A DNA stretch of 64,000 bases from Sambucus nigra (GCA_949130495.1 OX422208.1:645256023-645320022); one strand, 5' to 3'. Positions 34,145-46,054 are shown, counted from the stretch's first letter. Notes: generated by a model from the letters alone, not told the origin. Made by a program: numbers and translations.

Positions 34145-35705
34145 TGATGGCTCGATTACACAAATTAACAATTTTAATTTCTTTTTCAAATTAAAATTAA
34201 ACAAAGTGAAATTAAATTAAACCACACACTAATGTTAATTTCACTTAAACCATATTAATCCAAGTCCTAGAATTTGCCTAAGTTATATTTTGCAATTTTA
34301 TCAAGTTAGGCCAAACCAATTTTAACAAATGACTTGACTTAAATAAGCGTTACCCAAATTTAATTTAGCACCAAATTAAATTAAGTGTGACAATTAAAAC
34401 CAATTTTATCTTGTATTATCCTAAGCATGCGTTCTAAGTTATTATGCAAGATAAGAGAAAATCAGTCACACTACGCCGCGATGTACGAGGAAAAACCCAC
34501 AACGGGAAACAACCTCGGACGGCCATAGCCTCAAATCCACTAAGTACGGAATTTACATTTACAAGACAGATGACTTACTTCCTCAACTCGAACCCTCTCA
34601 AGCCTTGACGCGTCTTCTAGTAACCACCTCTGCCTAGCAGATAACCATATAGCTCCACCGCGATCTCGGACACACCGATCGGACAATAGGTACACCGTCA
34701 ACCACACATGGTGCCTTTCACCTTGTGAGAAAGCCGCAGCTAAACAATTCTTCTTCTTCTTTGAGGGATTTAGAAGGAAACCCAAACTTCTCTTCAAACA
34801 AATGTAGAGATGAAAAATCGGTGCCAAAATGCTCCAAGAAAAGTATATGTATATATGAACTTGAGTGTTTAAAGAATTTTTCTTTATAAAATGAACACTC
34901 AAACTCATGAACTTTTTCATGGAAGAATCAACTCTCAAACCTCTCTCTAGGAGTTAGAATATTATGAACAAGTTAGCTTACAAACTTTGGTTCCCGAACT
35001 ATAATAATCTGTCAAAAGTTAGTGGGGTAAGGAAGTGGGAAACATGGGTAAAAACTGCTAAAAATTGCCAAAAAAAATTTCCCGCCTGATATCTCGTTCG
35101 AACGACATCTCGTTCAAACGTGGCTTCTAACGAAGTTCCGGTGTGAACTCGTTAGAAATCTTATTGGAAATCTCATTCGAACAGACATCTCGTTCGAACG
35201 ACATTTCGAACGAAGTTCCAATGTCCAATGGGGAAGCTCGTTGGCAAACTCGTTCGAACGACATCTAGTTTGAACGAAAATCTCGTTCGAAGGACATATC
35301 GAACGAACTTCTAGAAAGTTTAGAAATTCTCATTTTTAGCCCAGAAAACTTTATAAACTTTATTTAAAGTTTTAATTCATTCTTTCTGAAAACAAAACAC
35401 AGTTTTAATAAAACCTAACACCCATAATAAACACGTTCCAAGCTCCTATATATATGTAATGCATTCATACCTTGGGAGCGTGGAACCACTGTTGATGACG
35501 TAGAAACGAGGCACTTAAACTCGACATTTTGATGAAGCTTTATATACTTGGCCGCTAAGTCTTCAATTCAACAAGCACGTCAGAGGCTTGAAGGATGATC
35601 AATATACTCTGTCCTATGACTCAAACATTTTTGTCCGAAATTGAGACAAAACTACAGAGGACTCAATTGGAAATTTATGTCCTTACATTCTCATTTTCAA
35701 TCCGA
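34145..35705 (-). mobile_element. Solo copia-type LTR inserted in Copia-2 integrase
   Basis: 1,561 bases absent from the expected integrase frame, flanked by the direct repeat gttag(a) at 34139-34144 and 35706-35711. On the minus strand it ends GAGCCATCA and has GAGGTTGTTTCCC and GGGTTTTTCCTCGTAC near 34490-34520, very like the LTR of Copia-1. The start reads TC rather than TG, a probable mutation. No internal genes. Solo LTRs arise by recombination between the two LTRs of one element. Confidence 0.85.
35088..35310. repeat. Cluster of tcgttcgaacga palindromes
   Basis: About eight full or near-full copies of (c)tcgttcgaacga(g/c) in about 220 bases, several followed by catct or catttcg. Confidence 0.9.
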
Positions 35706-35711
35706 GTTAGA

Positions 35712-36310
35712 ATTTTCAAAATTTTTTAGAAAGTGTCAGACTTTTGTTTTAAGAAGGCCACCCAAGTAAACCTGGTGAAGTCATCAACCATAACAAGAAT
35801 GTAACTGTGTCCACATAGACAAACAGTTCGAGAGGGACCCATTAGGTCCATATGGATGAGATCCAAGGGTTTAGAGGTAAGGATATTTTTAACTTTCTTA
35901 TGAGGTGCCTTAATAATTTTTCCTTCCTGACATGATCCACAAACTATATTAGAGATAGGTTTGATATTTGGAATTCCTCTAACTATTTCTTGTGAATATA
36001 ATTTACTCAGGTTATCGAAATTTATGTGACCCGTCCTGTTATTCCATATTTCATTGTCATCCATTCTGGCAACTTTACAGATTTCAGTACTGTTCATGAC
36101 AGTATAACAATTGTTAGGAGCCTTGAATCCTGTAATTATTCACTCACCTTTTTCATTTAAAATTTTGCAATTATTCTTTGAAAAGGTGATAGTATGATTT
36201 GAGTCACAAAATTGTGAGATACTAAGTAGATTAGCCTTAAGACCTTTTACTAGAAGAACATTTTCGAGTATAGGTAATCCTTCTTCTTAGAGTGTTCCTT
36301 TACCAATGAT
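35712..36310 (-). pseudogene. Copia-2 integrase, N-terminal half
   Basis: The pre-integrase/zinc-finger region with EIWNNRTGHINFDNLSKL and VCGSCQEGKIIKAPHK (CxxCxxGK intact), then the start of the catalytic core LDLIHMDLMGPSRTVCLCGH and SYILVMVDDFTRFTWVAFL. The first His of HRRxGH reads Asn. The frame stops at QKSDTF, where the solo LTR begins. Upstream LPILENVLLVKGLKANLLSI links it to protease. Confidence 0.9.
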
Positions 36311-36733
36311 TTAAGATGATACGCCATCACCAAAAATCACTTTTCCTCCAGCAAAGATGGCTTTGTTTAAAAGTTTTGTATCATCCCTAGTCATGTGCTT
36401 TGAACACCCAGAGTCTAAATACCAACCAGAAGAGGTGTGTTCATCTTTTAAAGCAGTAATCACAATGTTACACTTCATCTGGGGTACTATCTCATCTTTT
36501 CTAACCCAAATAGCTCTTGTTTTTATTTTGCGCATATTTGCTCTCATTTGATAAAATTTGCGAGCATTCGATTTTTGTTGAAAAATGTTTTGCGCATGAG
36601 TTTGAATTTTATGGAAAATATGAGCATTTGGTTTAGGAAAGTGCCTTGTTGTCCTTATTAGAAATGATCTTTTAGGTTTGTTCTTTATCTTTCTATAGTT
36701 AGAGTTTTTTTTCTGGTTGTCTAGGCAGGACAT
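36311..36733 (-). pseudogene. Copia-2 protease
   Basis: The C-terminal part holds the copia protease motif GWYLDSGCSKHMTRD (catalytic Asp-Ser-Gly intact, about 36395-36425) and KVIFGDGVSS. The N-terminal 90 residues are a basic Lys/Arg/Asn-rich linker from gag. Protease cleaves the gag-pol polyprotein. The frame ends at a TAA at 36311-36313. Confidence 0.88.
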
Positions 36734-37645
36734 AATTGTTACGGCTTCTCCTAGAGTAGTTAAAGTTATGGTATAGTGGAGTATTACAGACAGGTTTTAC
36801 TAAACGTCTAGAGTAGCAACCTTCAAAAGAATGACCGTATATGTCACAGTAAGATCAATATAGATTTCTTGAAGAGGGTATCTCCTTAGGAAAGTCTCTA
36901 AACATAGGTTTCATGGAATTTTGATGTTAAACCTTATTCCTAGGTAGTACAGTTTGAAAAGAAGAATCACTCTTCCTAATTGGGGTCAGACGTATTTAGC
37001 CTTAGGTGAACTATCCTACTTAGAGTAACTTGATTCCCCAATATCAAACTTGTGTTGTTTTTCATCAAACTCATTTTTTTGGGAATGAAAATCTGGGCAA
37101 GTTTCTATAGGTCTTTCGCCACCTGACACAAACATGATTGATTCAAAGCTTTTAGTTTGTGTCTCTAACTTTGGGAAAAATCCTATTCCAGTTCAATTAT
37201 CATAATTGTTTTTTGAGTCAGCAATAAAATCATCAAAATAGTTGGAATTGTTTTCAAATTTTGAATTTTTTTAAAAACAGTTGTTGTCTTTTCTTTAGCG
37301 TGTTCCAATTCTAATAATATCCCTTTATATTTTTTCTCCAGAGTTTCATTTGTTTCAATCAAATCTTTCAGTTTTTGATAAATAAATTGGACTTCATTCT
37401 CATGAATTAGACATTGGGTAGTATACTCTTTAGCGTTAAGTTTAACCATCAGACTTTGGTCTTCTAGTTTCTTAGTAAGATCTTTCATTATGTTCTCTAG
37501 TCTAGGGCTTTTCTTGAGAGTTTTGGCATAAAGTGTGAACATCAGGGAGGTCTTCAGTGTCCGAATCACTAAGTTTAGTGTGTGAAGTGACCCTTAAGGA
37601 TTCAATTCTTGAACTCACACACACATTTACATCATCATTATCGCT
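36734..37645 (-). pseudogene. Copia-2 gag-protease linker with coiled coil
   Basis: The open part 37183-37569 is rich in Lys, Glu and Leu with heptad-like spacing (LENIMKDLTKKLEDQSLMVK, LIETNETLEKKYKGILLELE), a coiled coil as expected between nucleocapsid and protease in Maximus/SIRE-type elements. The rest is frameshifted and holds no recognisable domain. Confidence 0.7.
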
Positions 37646-38940
37646 TTACCTTTGACTCACACACCCTGCTGTACAACTAAAAATGTTCTTAGAAATTAAA
37701 GCATCTAAACCAGTAGCAGCATGATTCATACCAACAGAAGTAGAGCTATTATCATCATTCTCATACAAAGGTACAGGAATATCATCATTATAGATTATCT
37801 TGGCAAATAAGGACATGCAAGAATCAAGAGCATCAGATGATTCAGGTTCCTTATTTTTAAAATCACTTGAATCATCCCATGTCTTACAAATGTTGGCCCT
37901 AGTATGTTTATTGTTCGTGTTCAGTTTAACTCTACAGTCTTGTGCTATATGACCCAATTTTCCACATATAAAACATTCAATGTTCTTGAAGTCTTTGTTA
38001 GGTCTCGTATGAATATACTTGTGATGTTTGTCTTGAGCTTTCTCATGAGGTTTGTGGTTAGACTGAGTTGGATAATTTAGCTTGCCTTGTCTGTTTGCCA
38101 TTTTATTTCTAAATTTGACGATTTTCTGAAACTGTTTTGACATCAAGGAAATTTTATTATCCAAACTATCTATATCACATTCCTCATCAGAGTCATTATG
38201 GGGAATAGTAAGCTCAGTTTTCATCAGCTCAGAAGAAAAACTCAAATTAGAACTAGTCTGTTTCCTATGGGACTGGGTCAATTATTTCTTAAATTCTAAT
38301 TCCATTTCCACAGTTCTCAGTTTACTACTGAGTAATTCAGGAGTGAGATTTTGGTCACTGATTTCCTCAATAGAATATCTTTTGTTATCAAATTTCTGTG
38401 GTAATGATCTTAGAATTTTAGAGACAATTTCATGTCTATCATAAGTTATCCCATTAGCATGCAATTTGGTCAGAATGTCAGTCAGTTTCATGTAAAAGTC
38501 AAAGATTCAGAGTCTAACATAATTAAAGAGTTATACTGCTGGACAAGCATCTATGTTTTAGCATCCATAACTCTAGTGTCACCTTCATGTGAAGTAACTA
38601 GTGTATCCCAAGCTTCCTTAGAAGTGGAACAAGATAAGATCCTTTTGAACTCATGTTCATTTATAGACATAAAAATGGCATTCTTTCCTTTGTTATTGTT
38701 TTGAGAAACTTGCTTCTCTTCTTGAGTGAATTCACTTAATACTTTCTTAATCCTCTCATTACTTCCTTCAGTGGATAGTTTTGTAGGATAAGTCTATCCA
38801 TTTTCAACAATATCCCAAACATCATCTCCTAAGGTTCCTTGTATGAAAGCACCCATCCTTACTTTCCAGTAAGCAAAGTTGTTTCCATCAAAGAGAGGAG
38901 GTCTGGTCAAGTTACCAAATCTTTCATTTTTCTCGTCCAT
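37646..38940 (-). pseudogene. gag: Copia-2 gag
   Basis: Starts at ATG 38938-38940 (MDEKNERFGNLTRPPLFDG), 59 bases after the primer site. The capsid part has NFAYWKVRMGAFIQGTLGDD, then ILSCSTSKEAWDTLVTSHEG, LHANGITYDRHEIVSKILRS and LTPELLSSKLRTVEMELEFK. The nucleocapsid zinc knuckle CFICGKLGHIAQDC (about 37935-37976) is intact. Stops after ENG, DAKT, LTFT and LEFKK break it. Confidence 0.92.
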
Positions 38941-38998
38941 TGTTTGATATTAAGAAAATAATTTCAAAAACACAAGATCTTTAAAGAAAATTTCCAAA

Positions 38999-39010
38999 GC
39001 TCTGATACCA
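38999..39010 (-). promoter_or_regulatory. Primer-binding site of Copia-2
   Basis: Exact TGGTATCAGAGC on the minus strand, two bases from the 5' LTR; initiator Met-tRNA type. Confidence 0.95.
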
Positions 39011-39012
39011 AT

Positions 39013-41005
39013 TGAAAAAGCTGTTACTTATAACGTTTAATACAAGATTAAACTATTGAAGTAACTCCGAACTGTTTTTTGAGGAAACTCTTAACTTTAA
39101 ATCAAAACAGATTAATCACAAGATGTGTTTAATAAAACATGCACGAGATTTGTTCAAGATTTTATAACCAGTTTCGAAAAACAGTTTAAATCAATTAAAC
39201 TCAGCACACCAACAAGAATGAGATGAGGAGATATCGAAAGATAAAGGACAATGCATTTTTAACGTGGTAAAACCTCACCCAACTGAGGAAACATCCACCG
39301 TGACTTCTAAGTCACAAACCAAAAATCCACTAAAACAAATATACAAGTTACAAACTATTTAACACACATGCAAACTAATCAGACCTATACAAGTTTAGAA
39401 ATGTACCCACTAGTTTGATTCTAACTTTTTTACAGTTCTGAAGTTGATGTGGCTTTCCCAGTTTGCTAACTTCTCCACTTTGTTCCAGTTTTTACGTCGA
39501 CTCTTGTTAATTCAAGATCTTATAGCCAACACTTCTGTGTTGTAGTGTGACAAGTGTTTGTGATGGTGATCTAACACATGCATGCACACACGCACACTTA
39601 TTTATACAAACAAGTCCTAATGAATTACAAATCAGATCTAAATGAACTGTTTTTAGTTTCTCTCTTCTTTAGAAACAAAAGACTTTATTTGACCTTTCAA
39701 ATAATCCTGAAATCCAAGGTTACCTTGCTTGAAAGACTGCCAAGGTCATATTTAATTTCATAGGGTTTTGAAAATATTTTTGAAATTGAAAACCACCAAT
39801 TGCGATTCCAACTTGGTCAAAAGTCTTGTTTCATAATAACTAGAAACAGAAAATAGATTTGTTGATTCTGGAGTTTTGAAAAATATTTATAGAAGGAATA
39901 ATCAACAAATACGTTTTCTCAAGATGAGAAACTAAAATATGCAGATCTAAGTGTAATATGACATGCAATAATCAGATCTACTATTTCTATGAAAGAGAAA
40001 TAGAGATCTAACATAAAATGTCTAAGTTGGAAACAAGATCTCTAAAGAAGAGGATAAAACTCTTTAAACAACCTTCAAACCCCCACCAACAACACTCTCA
40101 AACACACAGGTAAAGTGTTTGGTATAAACTGTTTAGGAGAATTGAGTTTAGGGTTTGAAATGAGTTACGGTTTCTCTTTGGTTTCTTTCTCTTCTCTCTT
40201 TTCTCTCTCTCTCTCTCTCTCTCCTCTCTTCTCTCTCTACATGAACGAACTGCCAAAAGTCCCCAAATGGTGAGGGTAAGCCTCCTTATATAGTAGGCTA
40301 GGAAGGATCGAGAAGGTTGGTGCAAATTTAAAGGCTGAGATTTGGTCTTGGCCTTTTGACTTTGATCCAACGGTTTAACATCAGCGGTGGATTAAACGTC
40401 CTCTGATTGGTCTATATAGGTTACACATGGATTGGGTTCGAACGCATGCAGAGCATTGATTACAGAAATCCAAGGGCTGAGATAATGCAAGGTTTATGTC
40501 TTGCAACAAACACAAATCTGGCCGTTATAAGGATGACAGGTGTAGGGCTGAGATGAGCTCTCACACGCGTGCTTTAAACTTAATTACACCGCTCCCCTGA
40601 AGTCTCAAGCGCTTTCGGATCCTAACCAATCCAACTTTCAGGTATAAAAAGGTAATAACAGTAATTATAGAATGACCCCAAAAGTTTTATAAATCGAATT
40701 TTAATTTCCAAAAAATCATTTAAAAATTATTAAAAATTCCCAAAAAATTATTAAAATCAATATAAATGGGATTAAACACACACAACTCACACACAATCAA
40801 ATAGTACACTATATGAATAATGTATGCAACCCTAGTGTGCGTAAATGAGCATTATACCTTCAATTGAATCAAGTGTGGCATAAGAAAAAGATTCTGAGGC
40901 TCTTTGGTATCTAGGGAATGGGACTCTAATTTTGTCACAATTTCCAAACTAGATGAGCACTTTTACAATGTAGACTCAAGTGAGTCAAGAGTATAAGGTG
41001 ATTTA
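39013..41005 (-). mobile_element. Copia-2 5' LTR (right)
   Basis: 1,993 bases, plus-strand start TGAAAAAG, end aaggtgattta, then TSD tgtac (41006-41010). It matches the left LTR with scattered substitutions and small indels, and drives transcription leftward. Confidence 0.95.
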
Positions 41006-41010
41006 TGTAC

Positions 41011-41282
41011 TTGGAGAACCAATGGTTTATTTGGTCTCATTTATATGTATATCTGGCGTGCGATTGTTTAGACTATATTTGTGTGTGAATGGTTTAGTTC
41101 ATTTAATTTATTTCTGCATGTGTTCCTAATAAAAGATAAAATTTGACACCAGCTTAATTTGACATAGGTGATTATTAATTAAAAAGTTTTCGACTGTGAT
41201 GATAAGAATGACACTATTAATGATTCTTGTTTAATTTAATAATGGAATGATCACCCAGGATTAAAATAGGTGGGGTGTCGCA
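41011..41282 (+). mobile_element. Chromovirus left (5') LTR, second part
   Basis: Continues the LTR after the Copia-2 TSD and matches 49112-49390 of the right LTR, ending ggtgtcgca directly before the primer site. Confidence 0.93.
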
Positions 41283-41284
41283 GA

Positions 41285-41296
41285 TGGTATCAGAGC
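41285..41296 (+). promoter_or_regulatory. Primer-binding site of the chromovirus
   Basis: Exact TGGTATCAGAGC, two bases after the LTR; initiator Met-tRNA type. Confidence 0.95.
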
Positions 41297-41471
41297 ATCG
41301 GGTTCTAGTTTTCATAGGATTTGTATGGCTTACGACGACTTCAGTGTAGCGTTCTTTGACATAGAACCCTATTATAGGAATGTTGCATTCATGATTACAC
41401 ATTTGAGTTTTGTTCTTCTTCTATTAAAATTGTATTGACTGTGAACTCATACAATTAGAATCTATTTTCAG

Positions 41472-42720
41472 ATGCCACCCAGGAGAAGAGGAATGGCGAG
41501 AGTTGTGGCCACTAATAATGCGGGGGAGGTTCGACCAGAGCTACAGGTACCGCAGCTATAGCCACCACATGGGTAGCAGAGGTTACAACATTCATGTTAT
41601 AGTCAGTTAATGAAGAAAATACTTCCATGTCTCAGCATTTCCCTCCGGTCCAGCAACCACCATAACCAGTGGCACCAATTGTTAGCCGACAGAGTGGAAG
41701 AGGGTAAAGAGGCTTTCCAGAAGGGCCACCCATCAGAGTTTGAGGGGAGTTATGATGTGATTGCGGTGTTCTAGTGGAAAAAATATAATTCTACACCACT
41801 TATGTATGGTTGACTGTAGTGAGGTGTAAAAGCAGATGCTTGCCACTTTCAGGTTGGTAGTAGCAGCATTATAGTGGTGGGAGTCGGTGACCACCGTTGC
41901 AGAGAGGGATGCCATCACTATTACTAATTTTTGGGTGCGGTTTGATCGCAAATACTTTCCACCAGCCATAGAGACAGAGATATGGAAGAAGTTCAGTGAG
42001 GTGACTCAGGGTGATCGTTCAATGGCTAAATATGAGGAGTTCACTAGTTTAGCTAATTTTGTACCAGACGAGGTGAACAATGAAGAAAGGAAGAATGTTA
42101 AGTTCAGGTATGGTTTTTCTTGGAGGATCAGGAAGAATTTGATCAATAATCCCTCATTGGTGACCTATACTGATGTCGTCAATGCCTCACTGTTACGCTA
42201 CCAGGATCATCGCTTTCATATGAAGGGAAGCAAAAGAGGAGGTGAGCCCAGCCAGCAGGGCAAGACAGGAGGGATCGGGGCTAGTGGAGCACCATAACAA
42301 CACCAGTCAGGAAGATCCTAGTGATAGGATTCTCAATAAGGGGATCAGGCTAAGAGGTTCAAATATGGGGACTATCGACTCAAGGGCGGTTACAGGCAGA
42401 GCCATCCGGGTCCTCAATAATAGTAGGTTCCCCAGGGCTGCCAAGGTCAAGGGAATAATAGGGGAGGCCAGTAAGGTCGAGTCCAGTCGAGCCAATAACA
42501 GGGTTAGCACCGTAAGGGTCATCAGGGACAGTGCTTTATTAGTGGACAAACGGGCTATAAGAGGAGGGATTGAACATGATAGGGGAGAGCACCGCAAAAG
42601 CAGGGTGCTCCGAAGGAGCCGTAGGCACATAGGCCACCTGCGACACCCGCCCCACTCGCCCCTCCAGAGCAGGGACAATTACAATACGGGCATGTCTATA
42701 ACGTCCGAGATGCCTCTATA
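41472..42720 (+). pseudogene. gag: Chromovirus gag
   Basis: Starts at ATG 41472 with MPPRRRGMARV, typical of Tekay/Del-type chromoviruses. The capsid part (41887-42297) has FDRKYFPPAIETEIWKKFSE, VTQGDRSMAKYEEFTSLANF and NVKFRYGFSWRIRKN. The zinc knuckle near 42515-42570 reads CFISGQTGYKRRD then stop: the second Cys is Ser, the His is Tyr and the last Cys is a stop. Earlier parts have many stops. The Arg/Ser-rich frames at 42242-42745 on both strands are off-frame shadows. Confidence 0.85.
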
Positions 42721-43175
42721 TACCAATCGCCATAGGCACCACTAGAAGTAACGGGTACGTTCCCTATTCACGGGCTTGAAGGTAGTGTTATATTTGATAC
42801 TCGGGCATCACATTCTTTCATAATGACTAGATTTTCACGATCCGTCGACCTATTAGAGATAACTGGTAGTCTTTTTATGCATGTGAATTCACTGATGGGT
42901 AGTGGATCACTTATACACTCGATTTGTTGGGGGTGTGGATATCAATGTGGGTAGATTGTGTTTAGCCGTCAATTTTCTTGTATTAGAACATGGAGGGGTA
43001 TGACATTATCTTAGGGATGGATTGGTTAGATGGATATCGGGTGATGGCAGATTGTTTCGGGAGGACTATTGTATTCCCTATTCTAGGAGAGGGGATGCTC
43101 TTAGTGGCGATGCCTCTTCCCGAGGGAGGTTCGAGTACACATTAGTATTACATTGAGGAGGAGACCTCATAAGAG
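42721..43175 (+). pseudogene. Chromovirus protease
   Basis: Decayed aspartic protease: HGLEGSVIFDTRASHSFIMT at about 42770-42828. The catalytic D-T-G triad reads D-T-R, which should inactivate it. Several stops follow before the RT linker. Confidence 0.8.
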
Positions 43176-44100
43176 GTGGTTATTTTATTAGACTTGATTC
43201 CAGTCATGAGGGAGTTTAAGGATGTATTCCAGGACATACCCAGATTATCGCTTAGCTGGGAAATTAGTTTTGTTATTGACCTAGCACCAGGTACGAAACC
43301 TATAGCTCGAGTGCCCTATCGCATAGCCCCATCTGAGATGCGAGAGTTGAGGTATTAGATTCATCAGCTCTTGGGGAAGAGTTTTATTCGATGAAGTACT
43401 TCCCCGTCGGGCTCACTGGTGTTATTCGTCAAGAAGAAGGATGGGTCGCTTCAGCTGTTTATTGACTACATAGAGTTGAATAAGGTCACGATCTAAAATA
43501 AACATCCACTACCTTGTATCGATGATCTATTCGACCAGTTGAGGGGACCAACTTACTTCTCCAAGGTAGATTTGCTGTCCGACTGTCATCAGTTGCCCGT
43601 CAAGGAGGAGAACGTTCCTAAGACTTCTTTTCTGACACGATATGGGTCCTACGAGTTTAGGGTAATACCATTCAGACTCACCAATGTATCAGCAGTGTTC
43701 ATGGATTTGATGAATAGATTTTTTTTAGAGTTTCTCAATTATTTTGTGATCATGTTCATAAAAAATATTCTGGTTTACTCTCGCTCTAAGGATGAGGACG
43801 TCGAGGACTTACGAAAGGTTTTACAGACACTTAGAGAACACTAGTTGTATGGGAAGTTTAGTAAATGTGAGTTCTGGATTCGAGAGGTGCAGTTTTTGGG
43901 CCACATTGTGTCTAAAAAGGGTATCTCTATTGATCCGAGTATGGTATCGGCGGTGAGGGAATGGGGACAACCCATGACACCGACCGAGGTTCACAACTTT
44001 TAGGGATTGGCTGGATATTATCGGCTATCCTTCAAGTTTTTTTTAAAGATTGCGGGTTTATTGACAAATTTGACTCAAAAAGGGGTGTCGTTTTTTTAGG
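43176..44100 (+). pseudogene. Chromovirus reverse transcriptase
   Basis: The linker MREFKDVFQDIPRLSLSWEI and APGTKPIARVPYRIAPSEM leads into RT. Pieces: [54 protein letters not shown]. The catalytic block at about 43750-43785 reads FIKNILVYS where YIDDILVYS is expected, so both catalytic Asp are lost. The stretch from 43860 (SKCEFWIREVQFLGHIVSKK) belongs to the thumb. Stops near 43358 and 43843. Confidence 0.88.
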
Positions 44101-44560
44101 ATGACCATTGTTAGTTAGATTTCGATGAGCTAAAGGAAAAATTGACCTCAACACCCGTACTTGCACTTACTAAGGGAGGAGTGGTGTACTATGTCTACAC
44201 TGATGCATCCTTACAGGGAATTGGGGGTGTGTTACAGCAGGAGGAGAGGGACATGGTGTATGCATCTAGAAAGCTTAAGCCCCGTGAGAAGTATTACCCC
44301 ACGCATGACTTGGAGTTAGCCGCTGTTGTATTTTCCTTGAGTATCTAGAGACACTATTTATTGGGAGAGAAGTTTTCCTTATTCATGGACCATAAATTTC
44401 TTTAGTATCTATTCATGCAGAAAGATATGAACATAAGGTAGAGGAGGTGGTTCGTGAAGGATTACCAGTTTGATATTCAGTATCGTCCATGGAAGGATAA
44501 CATGGTGACAGACGTGTTGAGCCGAAAGCCTATAGAAGAGATAACGAATTTTATAAAGCG
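44101..44560 (+). pseudogene. Chromovirus RNase H
   Basis: Open part 44142-44348 has [20 protein letters not shown] (first catalytic Asp intact), [20 protein letters not shown] and [15 protein letters not shown]. The end, past stops, has DHKFL, FDIQYRPWKDNMVTDVLSRK (last Asp region; the usual Ala before Asp reads Thr/Val). Confidence 0.85.
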
Positions 44561-44699
44561 AAGTGGAGAGATCTTAGACACGATGATGAGATTTCTATGG
44601 CTTGTATATCCATATTAGCTGTCATTCTCGAGATTTTAATGAGGCTGGTGAAAGCACATGTATAGGACTAGTATTTCCAGGACAGAGTTTGCCAATTAT

Positions 44700-45460
44700 T
44701 AGATGATGGGGAAGAGGGATACTCGATCAGTTCAGAGGGTGGTCTGCATTTTAATGGGAGACTTATAGTTCTAGAGGATGATGATTTGAGACATGAAGTG
44801 ATGTCAGAGGCTCACGGATCCCAATTTATCGTACATCCCTATGGGTATAAAATGTACCAAGATATGCACAGACAATATTGGTGGTCAGGGATGAAGCGGG
44901 ACATAGTAGAGTTTGCCAGTGATGTTACAACCATTAAATATTCTTGTGTGGAAATGGGAAAGTATCTCCATGGATCTTATTATCGGGTTGTCATAATCGC
45001 AGCGGGGTCATGACTCCATATGGGTGATAGTGGATCGGTTGACCAAGGTGGATCATTTTCTTCCAGTTCGTATGGATTTTGAGATGAAACAATATGTACA
45101 GTTATTTATCCTGAGATAGTATGATTACATGGGGTATCGATTAATATTTTGTCTGATCGGGATAAGATCTTTATGTCCCATGTCTGGCAGAAGTTTTAGG
45201 AGGTGATGGGCATGGATTTACGATTTAGTACAGTGTATCACCCACAGACAAATGGCCAGACAAAGAGGTTTACTAAGATGCTTGAGCATATATTGCGGAT
45301 GTGCATACTTGACTTTGGGGGAGGATGGGAGCAATACCTTCCTTTAGTGAAATTTGTGTATAATAACTCCTACCAATTCATAATTGGCATGTCACTATTT
45401 GAGGCACTTTAAGGCCCGCCTTATCATTCACCTACTTGCTGGTTAAAGGTAGGAGATAAT
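44700..45460 (+). pseudogene. Chromovirus integrase
   Basis: Zinc-finger part MSEAHGSQFIVHPYGYKMYQ and HRQYWWSGMKRDIVEF (44786-45013), a broken middle with INILSDRDKIFMSHVWQKF, then VYHPQTNGQTKRFTKMLEHI (45203-45412). The catalytic Glu after NGQ(T/S) is Lys, a G-to-A change. Several stops, so no activity expected. Confidence 0.88.
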
Positions 45461-45466
45461 AAATTA

Positions 45467-46030
45467 TTGGGGCCAGAGATGATTCAGGATACCACTGCCA
45501 AGATTGAGTTAATTCGAGGGCGCATCCGCATGGATCAAGATAGGCAGAAGAGTTACGCCGATGCGGATAGGAGGCGCATTGATCTTGAAGTTGGAGACCA
45601 GGTGTTGGTGCGAGTGTCTCCTATGAAAGTCATTATGAGATTTGACAAGCAGGGGAAGTTAACACCGAGATATATAGGACCGTTTCCGATCATTGAGCGA
45701 GTAGAACCAGTAGCTTATAGACTAGGACAATCGGAGCACCTACATCGGATTCACGATGTGTTTCATGTGTTATCACTGAAGAGGTACTGGAGGAAAAAAA
45801 TATTTTTGTCATGTTCCATTAGAGGAGATCGACTTGCAGTCCGATATCTCATACGAAGAGAGACCGGTGGCGATACTTGATCGTAGTGAACATAAACTGC
45901 GATAAAAGGTGGTACCCTTGGTTAGAGTTCAATGGGTGCACCACAATGTGGACGAGTCAACATGGGAGTGGGAGGATGACATGCGTGAGCAGTATCCAGA
46001 GTTATTTATCACAGGTACGTTCGAGGGCAA
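45467..46030 (+). pseudogene. Chromovirus integrase C-terminus and chromodomain
   Basis: 45467-45790 gives GDQVLVRVSPMKVIMRFDKQ and LTPRYIGPFPIIERVEPVAY, ending HDVFHVLSLKRY. After a frameshift a chromodomain is readable at about 45920-46010: VRVQWVHHNVDESTWEWEDD then MREQYPELF. This domain steers integration to particular chromatin and defines chromoviruses. The open frame 45877-46059 overlaps it in the wrong frame. Confidence 0.88.
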
Positions 46031-46039
46031 AATTCCCGT

Positions 46040-46054
46040 GTAAGGAGGGAAGTA
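46040..46054 (+). promoter_or_regulatory. Polypurine tract of the chromovirus
   Basis: Purine-rich taaggagggaagta immediately before the right LTR. Confidence 0.85.

Larger units (their letters stand above)
29528..41005 (-). mobile_element. Copia-2: complete but decayed Ty1/copia retrotransposon
   Basis: Two ~1.9-2.0-kb LTRs (29528-31452 and 39013-41005), TSD tgtac at 29523-29527 and 41006-41010, a Met-tRNA primer site, gag, PR, INT, RT and RNase H in copia order, and a polypurine tract. It lies in the left LTR of the chromovirus. Gag beginning with RPPLFDGNNFAYWKVRM and a coiled-coil region between gag and PR fit the Maximus/SIRE group. A 1.56-kb solo LTR interrupts its integrase. Many stops; not functional. 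Confidence 0.95.

Noticed and set aside
42242..42745. Arg/Ser-rich open frames on both strands
   Set aside because: The true gag frame with the decayed zinc knuckle runs in another frame; these are shadows.
43176..45880. Endogenous pararetrovirus or plant virus origin for the RT fragments
   Set aside because: Domain order PR-RT-RH-INT-chromodomain with flanking LTRs and primer site identifies Ty3/gypsy elements; no movement or coat protein is seen.
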